Part shown: positions 1-8,062 of the stretch, in pieces
Numbering within the stretch: position 1 is the stretch's first letter
Layout of the letters: the number at the start of each line of letters is the position of its first letter
Virus record (IMG/VR): IMGVR_UViG_3300007513_000004
Location: 1 to 64,000 of that record
From: a virus
Strand: one strand, 5' to 3'
Length of the DNA stretch: 64,000 nt
Notes under the pieces: generated by a model
The model's database searches: none
Told to the model about the DNA's origin: nothing
What the model saw: the letters and a program-made list of their open reading frames with translations, nothing else
Made by a program: the position numbers and the translations under genes

Positions 1-76
1 CTGACTCTGCAAATACAATCCAGCCGTTACTTGCACGACGGATTATTATATCACCAGACTCAATTGTTGGTTTCAT
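1..76 (-). CDS. Partial unknown protein (C-terminus outside window)
   Basis: Only the first 25 codons are visible, beginning MKPTIESGDIIIRRASNG. The start ATG overlaps the stop of the next upstream gene (ATGA), which implies translational coupling. No family recognised. Confidence 0.6.
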   Translation of the reverse strand, partial: MKPTIESGDIIIRRASNGWIVFAES

Positions 77-300
77 TTGATATCCTCGTTAAGTTTAAGT
101 TTCTTAAGGCATAGGTCTAGTGACTCGATCAATACCTTCTCGAACCTTTTGTCGCTCCATCTTTTTAGTCCAAACGATTCCTTAAACCATTCTTTGAACT
201 CGTCTTCGAGTTCGAATACAAGGGTTGCTGTTCCGTCTGGGTTGTCGACTACTTCTGTGATTTCTAGTCTCTGCCAATCTTCCTTTTTAGTCTCGCTCAT
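73..300 (-). CDS. Small unknown acidic/basic protein
   Basis: About 75 residues, rich in charged residues, beginning MSETKKEDWQRLEITEV. The start was chosen because AAGGAAA lies about 10 nt upstream; in-frame ATGs at 351 and 366 are alternatives that would overlap the preceding gene. Its stop overlaps the next ATG. Unknown function. Confidence 0.6.
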   Translation of the reverse strand: MSETKKEDWQRLEITEVVDNPDGTATLVFELEDEFKEWFKESFGLKRWSDKRFEKVLIESLDLCLKKLKLNEDIK

Positions 301-343
301 TACTTTCGTTTCCTTTTGAATAGCAATACGCCTGTCTTGTGAT

Positions 344-646
344 TTACTCATTTGTGCTCTCAACAAACTCTGTCAAATAATCTCGCAACTCTTTTGCTTG
401 CTCAACTTTCATAACGGTTTCGCCAAACTCTCCGTATCGAGAGCGATAGCCAAAAACATATCGAATACCATACCAGATCCGCTTAAAGATGTTTGGTTCG
501 GTGGATAGATGAGACGAAATGTAGATCTCGCTATCCCAATCATCTTGTGGTTCAAAATGCGTGAGCCTTACTGTGTGGGAGTGATCCGAACACTCGCAAA
601 TAACGTGATGCACATAATGATAAACACCATTTAGTTTAATCTTCAT
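344..646 (-). CDS. Conserved phage-type unknown protein
   Basis: About 100 residues from MKIKLNGVYHYVHHV. The segment FKRIWYGIRYVFGYRSRYGEF resembles a tryptophan/tyrosine-rich motif that recurs in phage proteins of unknown function. The start ATG overlaps the stop of the upstream gene as TAATG; an upstream in-frame start at 658 is less likely. Function unknown. Confidence 0.7.
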   Translation of the reverse strand: MKIKLNGVYHYVHHVICECSDHSHTVRLTHFEPQDDWDSEIYISSHLSTEPNIFKRIWYGIRYVFGYRSRYGEFGETVMKVEQAKELRDYLTEFVESTNE

Positions 647-1218
647 TACTCTTCCCACCTTTTTCTTCTAATCTCATCCCAGTTCTTGTGGCATGTATCG
701 CAAAGAGTTCGAATCCAGCCGCCACTTCTTGCTTCTCCTGACTCTCCACACTCTTCGCAGGTTTTACAGGAGAGTGCTTCGGCCTTGTCTATCAACTCAT
801 AGATCTCATCTGTTCCGATTGTCATGTAAAATCTAAGACTACCAAATTTTTCTTTAACTTGTGCTGCTTTTGGATAGCCTCCTATGTAAGCCTCGCAGAA
901 ACAAGCCCTGTAGCTTCCAGGTGGTTCCTCTTCTGAATATGGATCAACATAAATTGATGAACACTTCCCTGGGCTATTTGTTTTACAGGCATAGTGCCTA
1001 TCTCTATCACATGCACAATTAGAGCAACTTAGGTTTGGATTATCGTCAATAAACTTCTGAATCAAAGGTTCAAGCTTGGATGATAGGTCCCAGATAATGT
1101 CGAACCAACCGTCGCCGGGGAATCCCCAGCACATGAGGGTTTCAGTCTTGTCGCCATATCTATCTCCATAGAGAAGGGGAAATGCTTTAACCAGTTTATT
1201 GTCTAGTTCTTCTTTCAT
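646..1218 (-). CDS. Conserved phage/bacterial unknown with C-terminal zinc-binding motif
   Basis: About 190 residues. The recognisable signature is GDGWFDI near the N-terminus, QVKEKFGSLRFY in the middle and two CxxC pairs near the C-terminus (CKTCEECG and LCDTCH), which suggest a zinc ribbon. A second cysteine cluster lies near residues 70-110. The start follows AAGGAG with 6 nt spacing. This family is widespread but uncharacterised. Confidence 0.75.
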   Translation of the reverse strand: MKEELDNKLVKAFPLLYGDRYGDKTETLMCWGFPGDGWFDIIWDLSSKLEPLIQKFIDDNPNLSCSNCACDRDRHYACKTNSPGKCSSIYVDPYSEEEPPGSYRACFCEAYIGGYPKAAQVKEKFGSLRFYMTIGTDEIYELIDKAEALSCKTCEECGESGEARSGGWIRTLCDTCHKNWDEIRRKRWEE

Positions 1219-1246
1219 TACTTGCTCCTTATTCATGTTCTAAAAG

Positions 1247-1813
1247 TTATTTTGCTAAATTATTATTTTCAACAACAGCTTTGCAAAATAACTTAACTTC
1301 ATCATCTGAAAAAGAATGTTTGCAATAATTTGCTATAATCGCTATAAACCTTACGTTATCTTTAATATAGCCTTTAGAGCTATCAATCCGATCAAGGGAA
1401 GCGCGGTATATTGAGCTGTTATTCCCAGGCTTAGAAGAATCCTCTGGAAGAGAAATGCTCCAACCAGTAAGCGGGCATATGCCTTGCTGCCTCTTCCATA
1501 TATCTCTTAGAAACTCTAAAGTAAGATCAGTCTCACCTTTATTAACCCTTCTCTTAACGGACCTCATAACATAGCGGAACTGTGAAAACTCATCCTTAAG
1601 CCTTCTTCTTCCCTTAAAGCTTTCGAGTGTTCCGTTCCCAAGATATTTTCCTAAGCTCTTCTTGTTTTTTGTTCCAGCGCACGATAAGGAGCAGTACCAT
1701 AATCTATCGGGATTTTTATTAATCTGTCTTTTATGCTCCTTCAACAGTTTCTCGAAGTTTGCGTCACAAATGCCGCACGTTAACATTATCTTCTTTGCTT
1801 TATTCTTTCTCAC
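1247..1813 (-). CDS. HNH-family endonuclease
   Basis: 188 residues with a GTG start preceded by GGAGG. The C-terminal half has CPLTGW followed by ASLDRIDSSKGYIKDNVRFI, the typical arrangement of a His-Me finger (HNH) nuclease in which the D-R-I-D and N-V residues flank the metal site. Two N-terminal CxxC pairs (CGIC, CSLSC) suggest a zinc finger for DNA binding. It sits directly downstream of the tmRNA on the same strand, a position typical of free-standing homing-type nucleases next to RNA genes. Whether it is mobile is inference. Confidence 0.8.
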   Translation of the reverse strand: MRKNKAKKIMLTCGICDANFEKLLKEHKRQINKNPDRLWYCSLSCAGTKNKKSLGKYLGNGTLESFKGRRRLKDEFSQFRYVMRSVKRRVNKGETDLTLEFLRDIWKRQQGICPLTGWSISLPEDSSKPGNNSSIYRASLDRIDSSKGYIKDNVRFIAIIANYCKHSFSDDEVKLFCKAVVENNNLAK

Positions 1814-1877
1814 TCTGAACCTCCACTGTCTATTGTGCTAAATTAGTAACAAAAACAGTGGAGGCGCGGAGAATAGA

Positions 1878-2227
1878 TGGTGGAGGCGGGCGGAATCGAA
1901 CCGCCGTCCAAAGCAACTCATACTTCAAGTCATTCACAAGCTTGTCTAGATTTTATAATCTAGCAAATCCTCCCGCTAAGTTATACCATCATATCCGCAG
2001 GATGATATGAGTCGAGTATTTTTTGTTATCAGTGATACTAGTCCACCTATCTCACGTTGGGTAACAAGGCCCTGAGAAGCCCCGGAACTATGCCGCTAAA
2101 GCGACTGGTTCGTAGTAATAATTGTTATTGGCAATTATAGTTTTTTGCAACAAGTTTTGAGTCATTCGTTACCGTAGACTGCTTGCACTATTCGCACTTA
2201 CTACCCTGTCGATACCATTTCGCCCCC
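1878..2227 (-). ncRNA. ssrA: tmRNA (transfer-messenger RNA)
   Basis: The 5' end is GGGGGCGAAATGGTATCGAC and the 3' end carries a T-arm (GGTTCGATTCC) and CGCCTCCACCA; the two ends form a 7-bp acceptor stem with one G-U pair, and CCA is encoded. The tag reading frame at 2132-2088 encodes ANNNYYYEPVALAA followed by TAG, with A at position -4 before the GCC resume codon, as expected. The molecule should rescue stalled ribosomes and tag products for proteolysis with the hydrophobic VALAA end. Phage-borne tmRNAs are known but rare. Confidence 0.95.
2088..2132 (-). other. tmRNA tag-peptide coding segment
   Basis: Fourteen codons plus TAG within the tmRNA: A-N-N-N-Y-Y-Y-E-P-V-A-L-A-A. The C-terminal ALAA matches the protease-recognition end of bacterial tags, while the Asn3-Tyr3 run is unusual. 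Confidence 0.85.
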
Positions 2228-2270
2228 ATATTAAATTTGTTAAAGACCAAGGCAAACTACACCTTATCAG

Positions 2271-2299
2271 ATTATAAACGGTGCTAAAATGATGTTAGA
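2271..2299 (-). promoter_or_regulatory. Promoter for tmRNA
   Basis: Read on the minus strand, TATAAT (2276-2271) is preceded by TTTTAGCACCGTT, which matches the conserved spacer of the phage promoter module found repeatedly between 26 and 52 kb. Transcription would start about 35 nt upstream of the mature tmRNA. Confidence 0.6.
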
Positions 2300-2316
2300 A
2301 ATCTTTTAACACCCTA

Positions 2317-2763
2317 TTAGGCGTGAGATAATTCGTAGATACAATAGTTGTTCTTTCTTTCTTTAACCACAGGGTAATCAAGCGAAACATTCCTCTGATA
2401 ACCCCTGGAGGTTTTGCCCTCTTTCTTTATATCACGCCTAACGGAAAGATAGGCTTTTCCGTTTTTCTTTAAATGTTTTAATATATTTGAGATTAGTTCT
2501 TGCTCATCCTTTTCCTCTACAACATTTAAAACATATGTGCAAAGAATTGTATCATACATATTTCTTTTTAAATCAATTGGATTCCAAAATGGATCATAAG
2601 AATCTATAGACATACTTTTTGATGACAGATACCTTTCGTCTGCACCTTTTCCACATCCATAATCTAAAATCTTTCCATTTATTAAGCCCATCTTCTCCAA
2701 AGATAACAATGGAGAAGATGCACCCTTTCTTGATATAGCCGTGTTATGACTTGCAATGGTCAT
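2317..2763 (-). CDS. Class I SAM-dependent methyltransferase
   Basis: 148 residues. The glycine-rich motif I ILDYGCGKGADERYL, followed by an acidic residue in SIDSYDP and a motif-IV-like YDTILCTYVLNVVEE, identifies the Rossmann methyltransferase fold. Substrate is not predictable. ATG overlaps the upstream stop (ATGA) and is preceded by GGAAAGG. Confidence 0.8.
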   Translation of the reverse strand: MTIASHNTAISRKGASSPLLSLEKMGLINGKILDYGCGKGADERYLSSKSMSIDSYDPFWNPIDLKRNMYDTILCTYVLNVVEEKDEQELISNILKHLKKNGKAYLSVRRDIKKEGKTSRGYQRNVSLDYPVVKERKNNYCIYELSHA

Positions 2764-3092
2764 AGCCTTTCCTTTCTATAAGTCCCTCTGGTAATATGAG
2801 CCTTAATAGCTCGAACCTGTGGAGTCTTTAATCCCAGCTTTTTTGCAATAGCATCTGAATCATCGCCTTCGTCAGTAAGGCGGCTAACATCATTCTTTAA
2901 TTCATCAGTATAAAACATAGGAGTGTAGCTAGTTTTGACGCTTAGCTTTCTTCCCCATTTGGATGTGGCATCCAATTCTGCGCTTCTGGCTTTGGGGTAA
3001 GAGCCCCCTATGTTTTCAACCTCTTGTGTATCCTTACACAGAGAGGCAGACCACAAACCACGTTTGTCCATATAAACATTGATAAACTCCAT
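2760..3092 (-). CDS. Unknown protein with helix-turn-helix-like segment
   Basis: About 110 residues. The C-terminal half (DSDAIAKKLGLKTPQVRAIKA) looks like a helix-turn-helix, so DNA binding is possible. The start ATG at 3092 is set by GGAGG five nt upstream. Coupled to the downstream methyltransferase by a 4-nt overlap. Confidence 0.65.
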   Translation of the reverse strand: MEFINVYMDKRGLWSASLCKDTQEVENIGGSYPKARSAELDATSKWGRKLSVKTSYTPMFYTDELKNDVSRLTDEGDDSDAIAKKLGLKTPQVRAIKAHITRGTYRKERL

Positions 3093-3121
3093 ATTAACCT
3101 CCATGCAGTTTAAGCTTTTGC

Positions 3122-3460
3122 TTAGTGGTCTAGACCTTCATCAGATGGAAACATATCCATTAGTTGAAGGGGTAGATATTCTTTAGCTTTTCTTCTCTCT
3201 TCGTCCGTTGGCTCAAAGCTTTCGCCTTCACGGGTTAAGTCTTCCAACTCACCAGCCGCTCTTACAAGGGCTTCTTCGGGAGAGAGGTTCTTTTCTGAAA
3301 TTAAATAAGAAATCATTTGACTTAATAAATCAAATTCTAAATCTGATGAACTATTTTTGATTAACAAATCAACTGCTTCATCTAAAATATCAGCTTCTTT
3401 TATAAGCCCTAAATCATCAATATCTTGTGCTATTATTGTTAATTCCTTTGCTATCTGCAT
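3122..3460 (-). CDS. Protein with N-terminal LIKLA-type module (divergent copy)
   Basis: 112 residues. Residues 1-35 (KELTIIAQDIDDLGLIKEAD ILDEAVDLL) match the helical module that recurs on about 18 proteins in this window. The rest is acidic and unrecognised (EEALVRAAGELEDL). RBS GGAG five nt before ATG. Confidence 0.65.
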   Translation of the reverse strand: MQIAKELTIIAQDIDDLGLIKEADILDEAVDLLIKNSSSDLEFDLLSQMISYLISEKNLSPEEALVRAAGELEDLTREGESFEPTDEERRKAKEYLPLQLMDMFPSDEGLDH

Positions 3461-3472
3461 TGCTGCTCCGGT

Positions 3473-3676
3473 CTAGTCTAATGTTTTAATATTAGCATCT
3501 TCAAGCAGCTGATCTTCTGTGCCTGCTCTTAACCTTAGTTGATCATCTATATTTTTAGAAAATTTTAGTAACTCTTCAGACGAAAAGGTTTCCAAATGTA
3601 AAAACCCTATATCATCTCTCCAAATTAAATATCTATACTTTTTATAGTAGTCATTAGACTTGGGCTTGACTTTCAT
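3473..3676 (-). CDS. Small unknown protein
   Basis: 67 residues, lysine- and tyrosine-rich N-terminus (KPKSNDYYKKYRYLIW) and acidic C-terminus. No recognised family; weak RBS. Confidence 0.5.
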   Translation of the reverse strand: MKVKPKSNDYYKKYRYLIWRDDIGFLHLETFSSEELLKFSKNIDDQLRLRAGTEDQLLEDANIKTLD

Positions 3677-3705
3677 ATCTATATAATACCTGAAAAGTAA
3701 TAAAT

Positions 3706-3891
3706 CTATTTGCTATTTTTAATATCACGAAGAGCTATTGCTGTTTCTGCAAAAACCTTTTTAAGCTTTTCTCTATAGCCCTCCTGCACCCATCCGTCAT
3801 TGCGAAAGTTTTTCGCTTCATTCTTCCATTCTTTTATTGAAGAAAGTATAGTTTCTAAATCTGCACGTTTTAAATAATCTTTATGATTCAT
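3706..3891 (-). CDS. Small unknown protein
   Basis: 61 residues, mostly predicted helical and charged. ATG at 3891 chosen because AGAGG precedes it by 8 nt. Lies just downstream of the sigma factor gene. Confidence 0.55.
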   Translation of the reverse strand: MNHKDYLKRADLETILSSIKEWKNEAKNFRNDGWVQEGYREKLKKVFAETAIALRDIKNSK

Positions 3892-3892
3892 A

Positions 3893-4732
3893 TCACACAC
3901 CTCTTATGTCATATTGGCTTGCTAATCTTTTCTTCATTCTATCTAAAGCTTTTATCTCTAACTTTCTAACCCACTCTCTAGATATTTTCATATCTTTAGC
4001 CAAATCTCTTAAGGTCTTTGGACTGTCAGAGAAAAACCTTTCTTGTATGATGATCTTTTCATCTGGAGGTAAAGACTTTATAACTTCACACATTGCATTA
4101 GAAACAAACGTATTCTCATTTGTATTAAAGATATGATCCTCTAACGAATGATCGTCCTCAACAAGATCTACCTTTAGAGTTTCTCCATCATTCTTGACTG
4201 GAGAATCAAGCCTTACATCAAACCCTTTTAGGGTTGTAATCATTTGACTTAAAGAGTCTTTGTTTACCCCGATTATTTTTGCAACTCTGTCTAGCTTTTT
4301 ATCTCCGACCAAACCGAGTTCTTCTGCTTCGTTTATGGCTTTGGATAAGTTAGAGAAGATTGCTCTATCTGCTCTTGTTGTTCCCATTCTAACTACGGAT
4401 CTATAGTCCATTACATATCGTCGCATGTTTGCTTTGATCCACCACATAGCATACGTTAAAAACGTAACATTTTGTGTGGAATCAAACATATCGGCGGCCT
4501 TTAATAAGCCTGCCATTCCCTCCTGTATTAAATCATCATATGATATATAATAATTTTTAGCCTTTATCTTTGACGCCTCTTTAGCTACGGCCTTAATGTT
4601 TGATAAAACTAATTTATCAAGCGCTGTTTTATCGCCAATCTGCTGCCAAGACTTTACAAGCCTTATCTGCTTATCGGACGGTAATACTGGATAGCTTTTT
4701 ACAATATGACTTATTAAATCAAAAGCCTGCAT
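3893..4732 (-). CDS. RpoH-like (sigma-32-type) RNA polymerase sigma factor
   Basis: 279 residues. Region 2 is clear: DLIQEGMAGLLKAADMFD, then TFLTYAMWWIKANMRRYV (region 2.3-2.4), followed by VRMGTTRADRAIFSNL, which parallels the RpoH box region. Region 4 ends with a helix-turn-helix (TLRDLAKDMKISREWVRKLE). Region 1.1 is absent, as in group 3/RpoH-like factors. ATG at 4732 follows AAGGAG; the upstream in-frame start has no RBS. It probably redirects host RNA polymerase to phage promoters; the repeated promoter module at 26-52 kb is a candidate target (inference). Confidence 0.9.
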   Translation of the reverse strand: MQAFDLISHIVKSYPVLPSDKQIRLVKSWQQIGDKTALDKLVLSNIKAVAKEASKIKAKNYYISYDDLIQEGMAGLLKAADMFDSTQNVTFLTYAMWWIKANMRRYVMDYRSVVRMGTTRADRAIFSNLSKAINEAEELGLVGDKKLDRVAKIIGVNKDSLSQMITTLKGFDVRLDSPVKNDGETLKVDLVEDDHSLEDHIFNTNENTFVSNAMCEVIKSLPPDEKIIIQERFFSDSPKTLRDLAKDMKISREWVRKLEIKALDRMKKRLASQYDIRGV

Positions 4733-4743
4733 ACACGCTCCTT

Positions 4744-4956
4744 TTACCACTCTTGTTTGTTGTATTTGTTTTTCTCAGATCTATCAAGTCTTCTCTTTCT
4801 GTTTTCAAAAATATTCTCATCATATATGTAGTCCCAACTATCATCATAGTCATCACCAACTTGGGGACTGTCTTGATCAGACTTGTCATCGTCTTTTTCT
4901 GCAACATTATTATTCATTGAATCATCATGATTGGTCAAGCTCTTTTGGCTTTCCAT
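4744..4956 (-). CDS. Small acidic unknown protein
   Basis: 70 residues; strongly acidic middle (EKDDDKSDQDSPQVGDDYDD) and basic end. Immediately upstream of the sigma factor in the same direction, so a role such as an anti-sigma or modifier is possible but unsupported. Confidence 0.55.
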   Translation of the reverse strand: MESQKSLTNHDDSMNNNVAEKDDDKSDQDSPQVGDDYDDSWDYIYDENIFENRKRRLDRSEKNKYNKQEW

Positions 4957-4964
4957 AGTCTGTA

Positions 4965-5207
4965 CTATATCCTCTCTCTTGCTAACCTAGATACAGTAAT
5001 GGTAACGGTATTGTCGTCATTAAGTATCTTGGTCATAATTTTAGTTCCATACTTCTTAGTAGAAAACTCTTTAAAATAATTTTTTTTCCAATTATCAATT
5101 TGATAATTATATCCTGTAATACTTGTAACAACTCTGGATGGATCAGATTCAGATCTGTGTTTAGTTCTCTCCGTCCAGTTAACTTTAAATCTATCAATTT
5201 CATACAT
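4965..5207 (-). CDS. Small unknown protein
   Basis: 80 residues from MYEIDRFKVNWTERTKHR; ATG at 5207 is preceded by GGAG with 7 nt spacing. Beta-rich C-terminus (DDNTVTITVSRLARERI). Unknown function. Confidence 0.55.
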   Translation of the reverse strand: MYEIDRFKVNWTERTKHRSESDPSRVVTSITGYNYQIDNWKKNYFKEFSTKKYGTKIMTKILNDDNTVTITVSRLARERI

Positions 5208-5247
5208 TTTTGACTCCATCTTAATTAAAAAGAGGGTCAAAATATAA

Positions 5248-5460
5248 TCAATATTTAGACCTTCCTCTCTTTCTTTCTGATTTTCTCTGACCCTTTGATG
5301 CTTCTAAAATCTTTGTCCATAAACCATCCCATGTTGTAGATTCTACTGAACCAGAAAAGGTATGGCAAATTGCAACAAAATTATCATCTTTTAAATTTTT
5401 ATAGGATTCCCATTCGAACCCATAGCATTTACGGATAGCTTTGAATTTTAAGTTAGTCAT
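5248..5460 (-). CDS. Small basic unknown protein
   Basis: 70 residues with a basic C-terminal tail (KGQRKSERKRGRSKY) that could contact nucleic acid. No RBS of note. Unknown. Confidence 0.5.
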   Translation of the reverse strand: MTNLKFKAIRKCYGFEWESYKNLKDDNFVAICHTFSGSVESTTWDGLWTKILEASKGQRKSERKRGRSKY

Positions 5461-5564
5461 ATTTTTAACAACTTGTATATAAGTTTAGTTGCTATACTTC
5501 CATTGTAGAATATAGTCATAAAATTTTGATTGTCAATAGTTTTTTATAATTTCTATTAAATAGA

Positions 5565-5999
5565 TTAAGCTGAAATATTAGTTTTAAACACAGCGTCTAG
5601 CACAGGGTATATGCCACCAAAGTTGACTTTGGGATTAACCTTATGGTGATACATGTGATGCTTTGCCCAATCTGCTTCTGACTCATGGTGCGCCTCCCAA
5701 TGTCTATAAGTATAGACTGGAAAGAATGAACAAAGGCCGACAGCAAAGGGTAGGCTTATCGAGCCTAGAACTATCATAATTCCAGCTATTAAAACCTTTG
5801 ACCAATTTGGAAAAAATAATTTCTCTAAGTCTTCTGGTCTTGCATGATGCATACTGTGAATTTTCTTTATCCTTTTTAATACAGGAAGCTTTCCAAGCTT
5901 TCCATGAAATATAAATCTATGGAAAAAATAGAATAAAAATGCACCAAAACAATGACCAGCAATTAGCAGCGAGAAGATGCCAAGTATGTGAAGAAACAA
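5565..5999 (-). CDS. Fatty acid hydroxylase / sterol desaturase family membrane protein
   Basis: 144 residues. Histidine clusters HRFIFH, HSMHH and HHMYHH form the di-iron ligand pattern of the fatty acid hydroxylase superfamily, and three hydrophobic segments (about residues 2-25, 70-95) fit membrane insertion. It would hydroxylate a lipid or carotenoid-type substrate in the host membrane. TTG start at 5999 with AAGGGG upstream. Unusual cargo for a phage; the family is normally about 200-300 residues, so this is a short form. Confidence 0.85.
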   Translation of the reverse strand: MFLHILGIFSLLIAGHCFGAFLFYFFHRFIFHGKLGKLPVLKRIKKIHSMHHARPEDLEKLFFPNWSKVLIAGIMIVLGSISLPFAVGLCSFFPVYTYRHWEAHHESEADWAKHHMYHHKVNPKVNFGGIYPVLDAVFKTNISA

Positions 6000-6056
6000 G
6001 ATAACCGACCCCTTGTATTTTATATTTTTTAATTACCTGATTATCATTGTTTAATG

Positions 6057-6398
6057 CTATTTCTTTTTAGCTTTTCTTATAATTCGTATGATTTCCCAAT
6101 CAAAAGTAAAACTTTCTGTTTTGCTAAGCTTTTCTTTTCCAGAGTATGGAACACAAGCTTCCTTTAACGCATACAAATCTTTCCTTCGAACAAAGCATCC
6201 TTCAAAGCCTTTTGCTTCTATAATTTCTTTTTTATTATGAGCTGAAAGCGATCCCCACTTTGTTTTGGTATGAATCTTTTTTAAAACTCTTTTTTGAATA
6301 ATTGGTCCTGCAAATGTTTTTACCTCTAAAACATCACCAACATCATATTTAATCGCCTTCTTCCGTCTTTTCGTGGTCTTTTTCGTTGTGGTCTTCAT
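6057..6398 (-). CDS. Small basic unknown protein
   Basis: 113 residues, lysine-rich N-terminus (MKTTTKKTTKRRKKAIKY) then a beta-rich segment (DVGDVLEVKTFAGPIIQKRV). Start overlaps the 3' end of the upstream gene by 50 nt; RBS AAAGG present. Unknown. Confidence 0.6.
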   Translation of the reverse strand: MKTTTKKTTKRRKKAIKYDVGDVLEVKTFAGPIIQKRVLKKIHTKTKWGSLSAHNKKEIIEAKGFEGCFVRRKDLYALKEACVPYSGKEKLSKTESFTFDWEIIRIIRKAKKK

Positions 6399-6729
6399 TT
6401 TGATAACCTTTTTCTAAGATTCCTTTTGTGATAAGAAAGTCCTTAAGACTTAATAGTACCATTATTTTTTCAGAATTAAGATAAAACCAAGGGTCTTTTA
6501 AGACAACTACCTTTTGCTGTTGATCAAACTTGTTAATGGCTGATACCGAATACTGATGTTTATCTACGCACCACCAACATGGGATTCTGAATGACAACTT
6601 CTTTGGTGTTTCTTTTATAAAGACCCCCAATTCCATACCCCATCCTCTTACAGAGAATATGCAAATGTCTCCTGGAGCTATTTCGTTTCCCAATAAATCA
6701 ATTGGATTATTTCGATTAGAATCATTCAT
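6349..6729 (-). CDS. Unknown protein
   Basis: 126 residues. The N-terminus (IDLLGNEIAPGDICIFSVRG) resembles small beta-barrel phage proteins of unknown role; the C-terminus is highly charged and overlaps the next gene. Coupled to the preceding gene by an 8-nt overlap. Confidence 0.6.
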   Translation of the reverse strand: MNDSNRNNPIDLLGNEIAPGDICIFSVRGWGMELGVFIKETPKKLSFRIPCWWCVDKHQYSVSAINKFDQQQKVVVLKDPWFYLNSEKIMVLLSLKDFLITKGILEKGYQNEDHNEKDHEKTEEGD

Positions 6730-6940
6730 CTTCTTCGTTATCGTTAGGGTCCTTGTTTATTTGAAGGCTTAACATTACGGCTGCGTAAGAGAAGAGGGAG
6801 AGAAACATAAGCTCAAAGTCATTAATGATAAATCCAAAAATAAAAATAATTGCATTTACTATTAGCAATGATATTAAAAATACTCTATTTTTGAACAACT
6901 CTGCAAGGTTTTTTAACACAAAGATTTTCCTATCTGCCAA
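6722..6940 (-). CDS. Small two-helix membrane protein
   Basis: 72 residues with two hydrophobic segments (about 19-38 and 42-60) and an acidic tail PNDNEEDE. Possibly an inner-membrane phage protein. Confidence 0.6.
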   Translation of the reverse strand: MADRKIFVLKNLAELFKNRVFLISLLIVNAIIFIFGFIINDFELMFLSLFSYAAVMLSLQINKDPNDNEEDE

Positions 6941-6963
6941 AAGGCAAGGACATTTAAAAGACT

Positions 6964-7314
6964 TTAGTCTCCACCATAAATGGTATACAACTCTATTTCA
7001 TCTTCATATGTTTCTATATCTCCACACTCAACAAGGGCTTTGTCTAAAGGCAGGTATTTTTCCCAACGCCATTGACCATCAGAGTCTTGTGAGAAAACCC
7101 CATTGTTGTAGAACCATTCGTTAACTCCTTCTTCGTCAACATCTTTTGCAGCTCTTTGTAACTCTTCCGGACAAAGAAGGTTTGTATGACAATAGGAGGC
7201 AAAGCCTTCTCCGTCTTCTCTGTCATAAACCTCAACTAATTTACACGTTTCTTTTGTGTCATTTGAATCTGTTGAATCAACATGAACTAATATCATTGAA
7301 TATTTCCAGAGCAT
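6964..7314 (-). CDS. Unknown acidic protein
   Basis: 116 residues, acidic, with RBS GGAGG five nt upstream of ATG. Contains EEGVNEWFYNNGVFSQDSDGQWRWEKYLPLD. No family recognised. Confidence 0.65.
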   Translation of the reverse strand: MLWKYSMILVHVDSTDSNDTKETCKLVEVYDREDGEGFASYCHTNLLCPEELQRAAKDVDEEGVNEWFYNNGVFSQDSDGQWRWEKYLPLDKALVECGDIETYEDEIELYTIYGGD

Positions 7315-7396
7315 ATTAACCTCCTAAGTATAAAATGTTTGGCTATAAAGTTGTTATTTATAAATAGCAAATACTTTTTGTGCAAACAAAAATATA

Positions 7397-7759
7397 CTAA
7401 AGCAAAAAAGACTCCCATTCTCCATTCCAATTTGTATAATAGACCTTCTTTACGCCATGTTCTCGTAAAAACTTTTGACAAAAGTGGCATGGTTTAGCCA
7501 TAGTGACTTCTCCATCTTTCTTAAATCTAATAACATGAATGGTATCGACAGCGTTTTCTTTACACTTTTTTAATAATGCCATTTCTGCATGAAGATGATA
7601 ACCTATTTGTCCATCTTTATACTTTCGTCTAAAACGTACAGAGCATTCATCAGAGTTGGTTCCATAGATGAACGAACTTCCTTTCTTGGTCCAAGCCGCA
7701 AGATGAAAGGGCTGCTCGTTATTCATCGCTATTTCACGAACAAATGGTGGATAGTACAC
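7397..7759 (-). CDS. Cytidine/deoxycytidylate deaminase-fold protein
   Basis: About 120 residues. HAEMALL supplies the His ligand and catalytic Glu, and PCHFCQ supplies the two cysteines of the deaminase zinc site. Likely acts on a cytosine nucleotide or base. Start is uncertain: GTG at 7759 with AGGAGAGG 11 nt upstream, or ATG at 7726 without a good RBS. Confidence 0.8.
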   Translation of the reverse strand: MYYPPFVREIAMNNEQPFHLAAWTKKGSSFIYGTNSDECSVRFRRKYKDGQIGYHLHAEMALLKKCKENAVDTIHVIRFKKDGEVTMAKPCHFCQKFLREHGVKKVYYTNWNGEWESFLL

Positions 7760-7798
7760 TTGGCATAAGGCCTCTCCTAATTCATTTGAAAATTATAT

Positions 7799-8062
7799 TT
7801 AACACGGCCAAGTATGATAGATCGTGTAATCTTCTTTTGGAATTACGGCAGAAAATGAAAACAAACTCCATCCGTAACTTCTCCACAGATTAGGACTAGG
7901 CGGGACTATACCTTTCATTTTAATGGTTCGCTTAGAACCAGCTCTATCAAAGGCATTTACCGCATCTTGTCTCTTTTCTGGAAAGCAGCTTTGCTCTGCC
8001 AAAAGGTTGTGCGGAAACTTGCCCGCTCCTGTAACTTCAAAATAATATGTATTACCAGTCAT
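7799..8062 (-). CDS. Small unknown protein, paralogue of 17265-17486
   Basis: 87 residues from MTGNTYYFEVTGAGKFPHNLL. It shares the pattern GxFPxxLL, a central cysteine/proline turn, and a final LWxxxGWxxx with the 17.3-kb gene, so the two are probably paralogues. Overlaps the upstream gene by 11 nt. Unknown function. Confidence 0.6.
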   Translation of the reverse strand: MTGNTYYFEVTGAGKFPHNLLAEQSCFPEKRQDAVNAFDRAGSKRTIKMKGIVPPSPNLWRSYGWSLFSFSAVIPKEDYTIYHTWPC

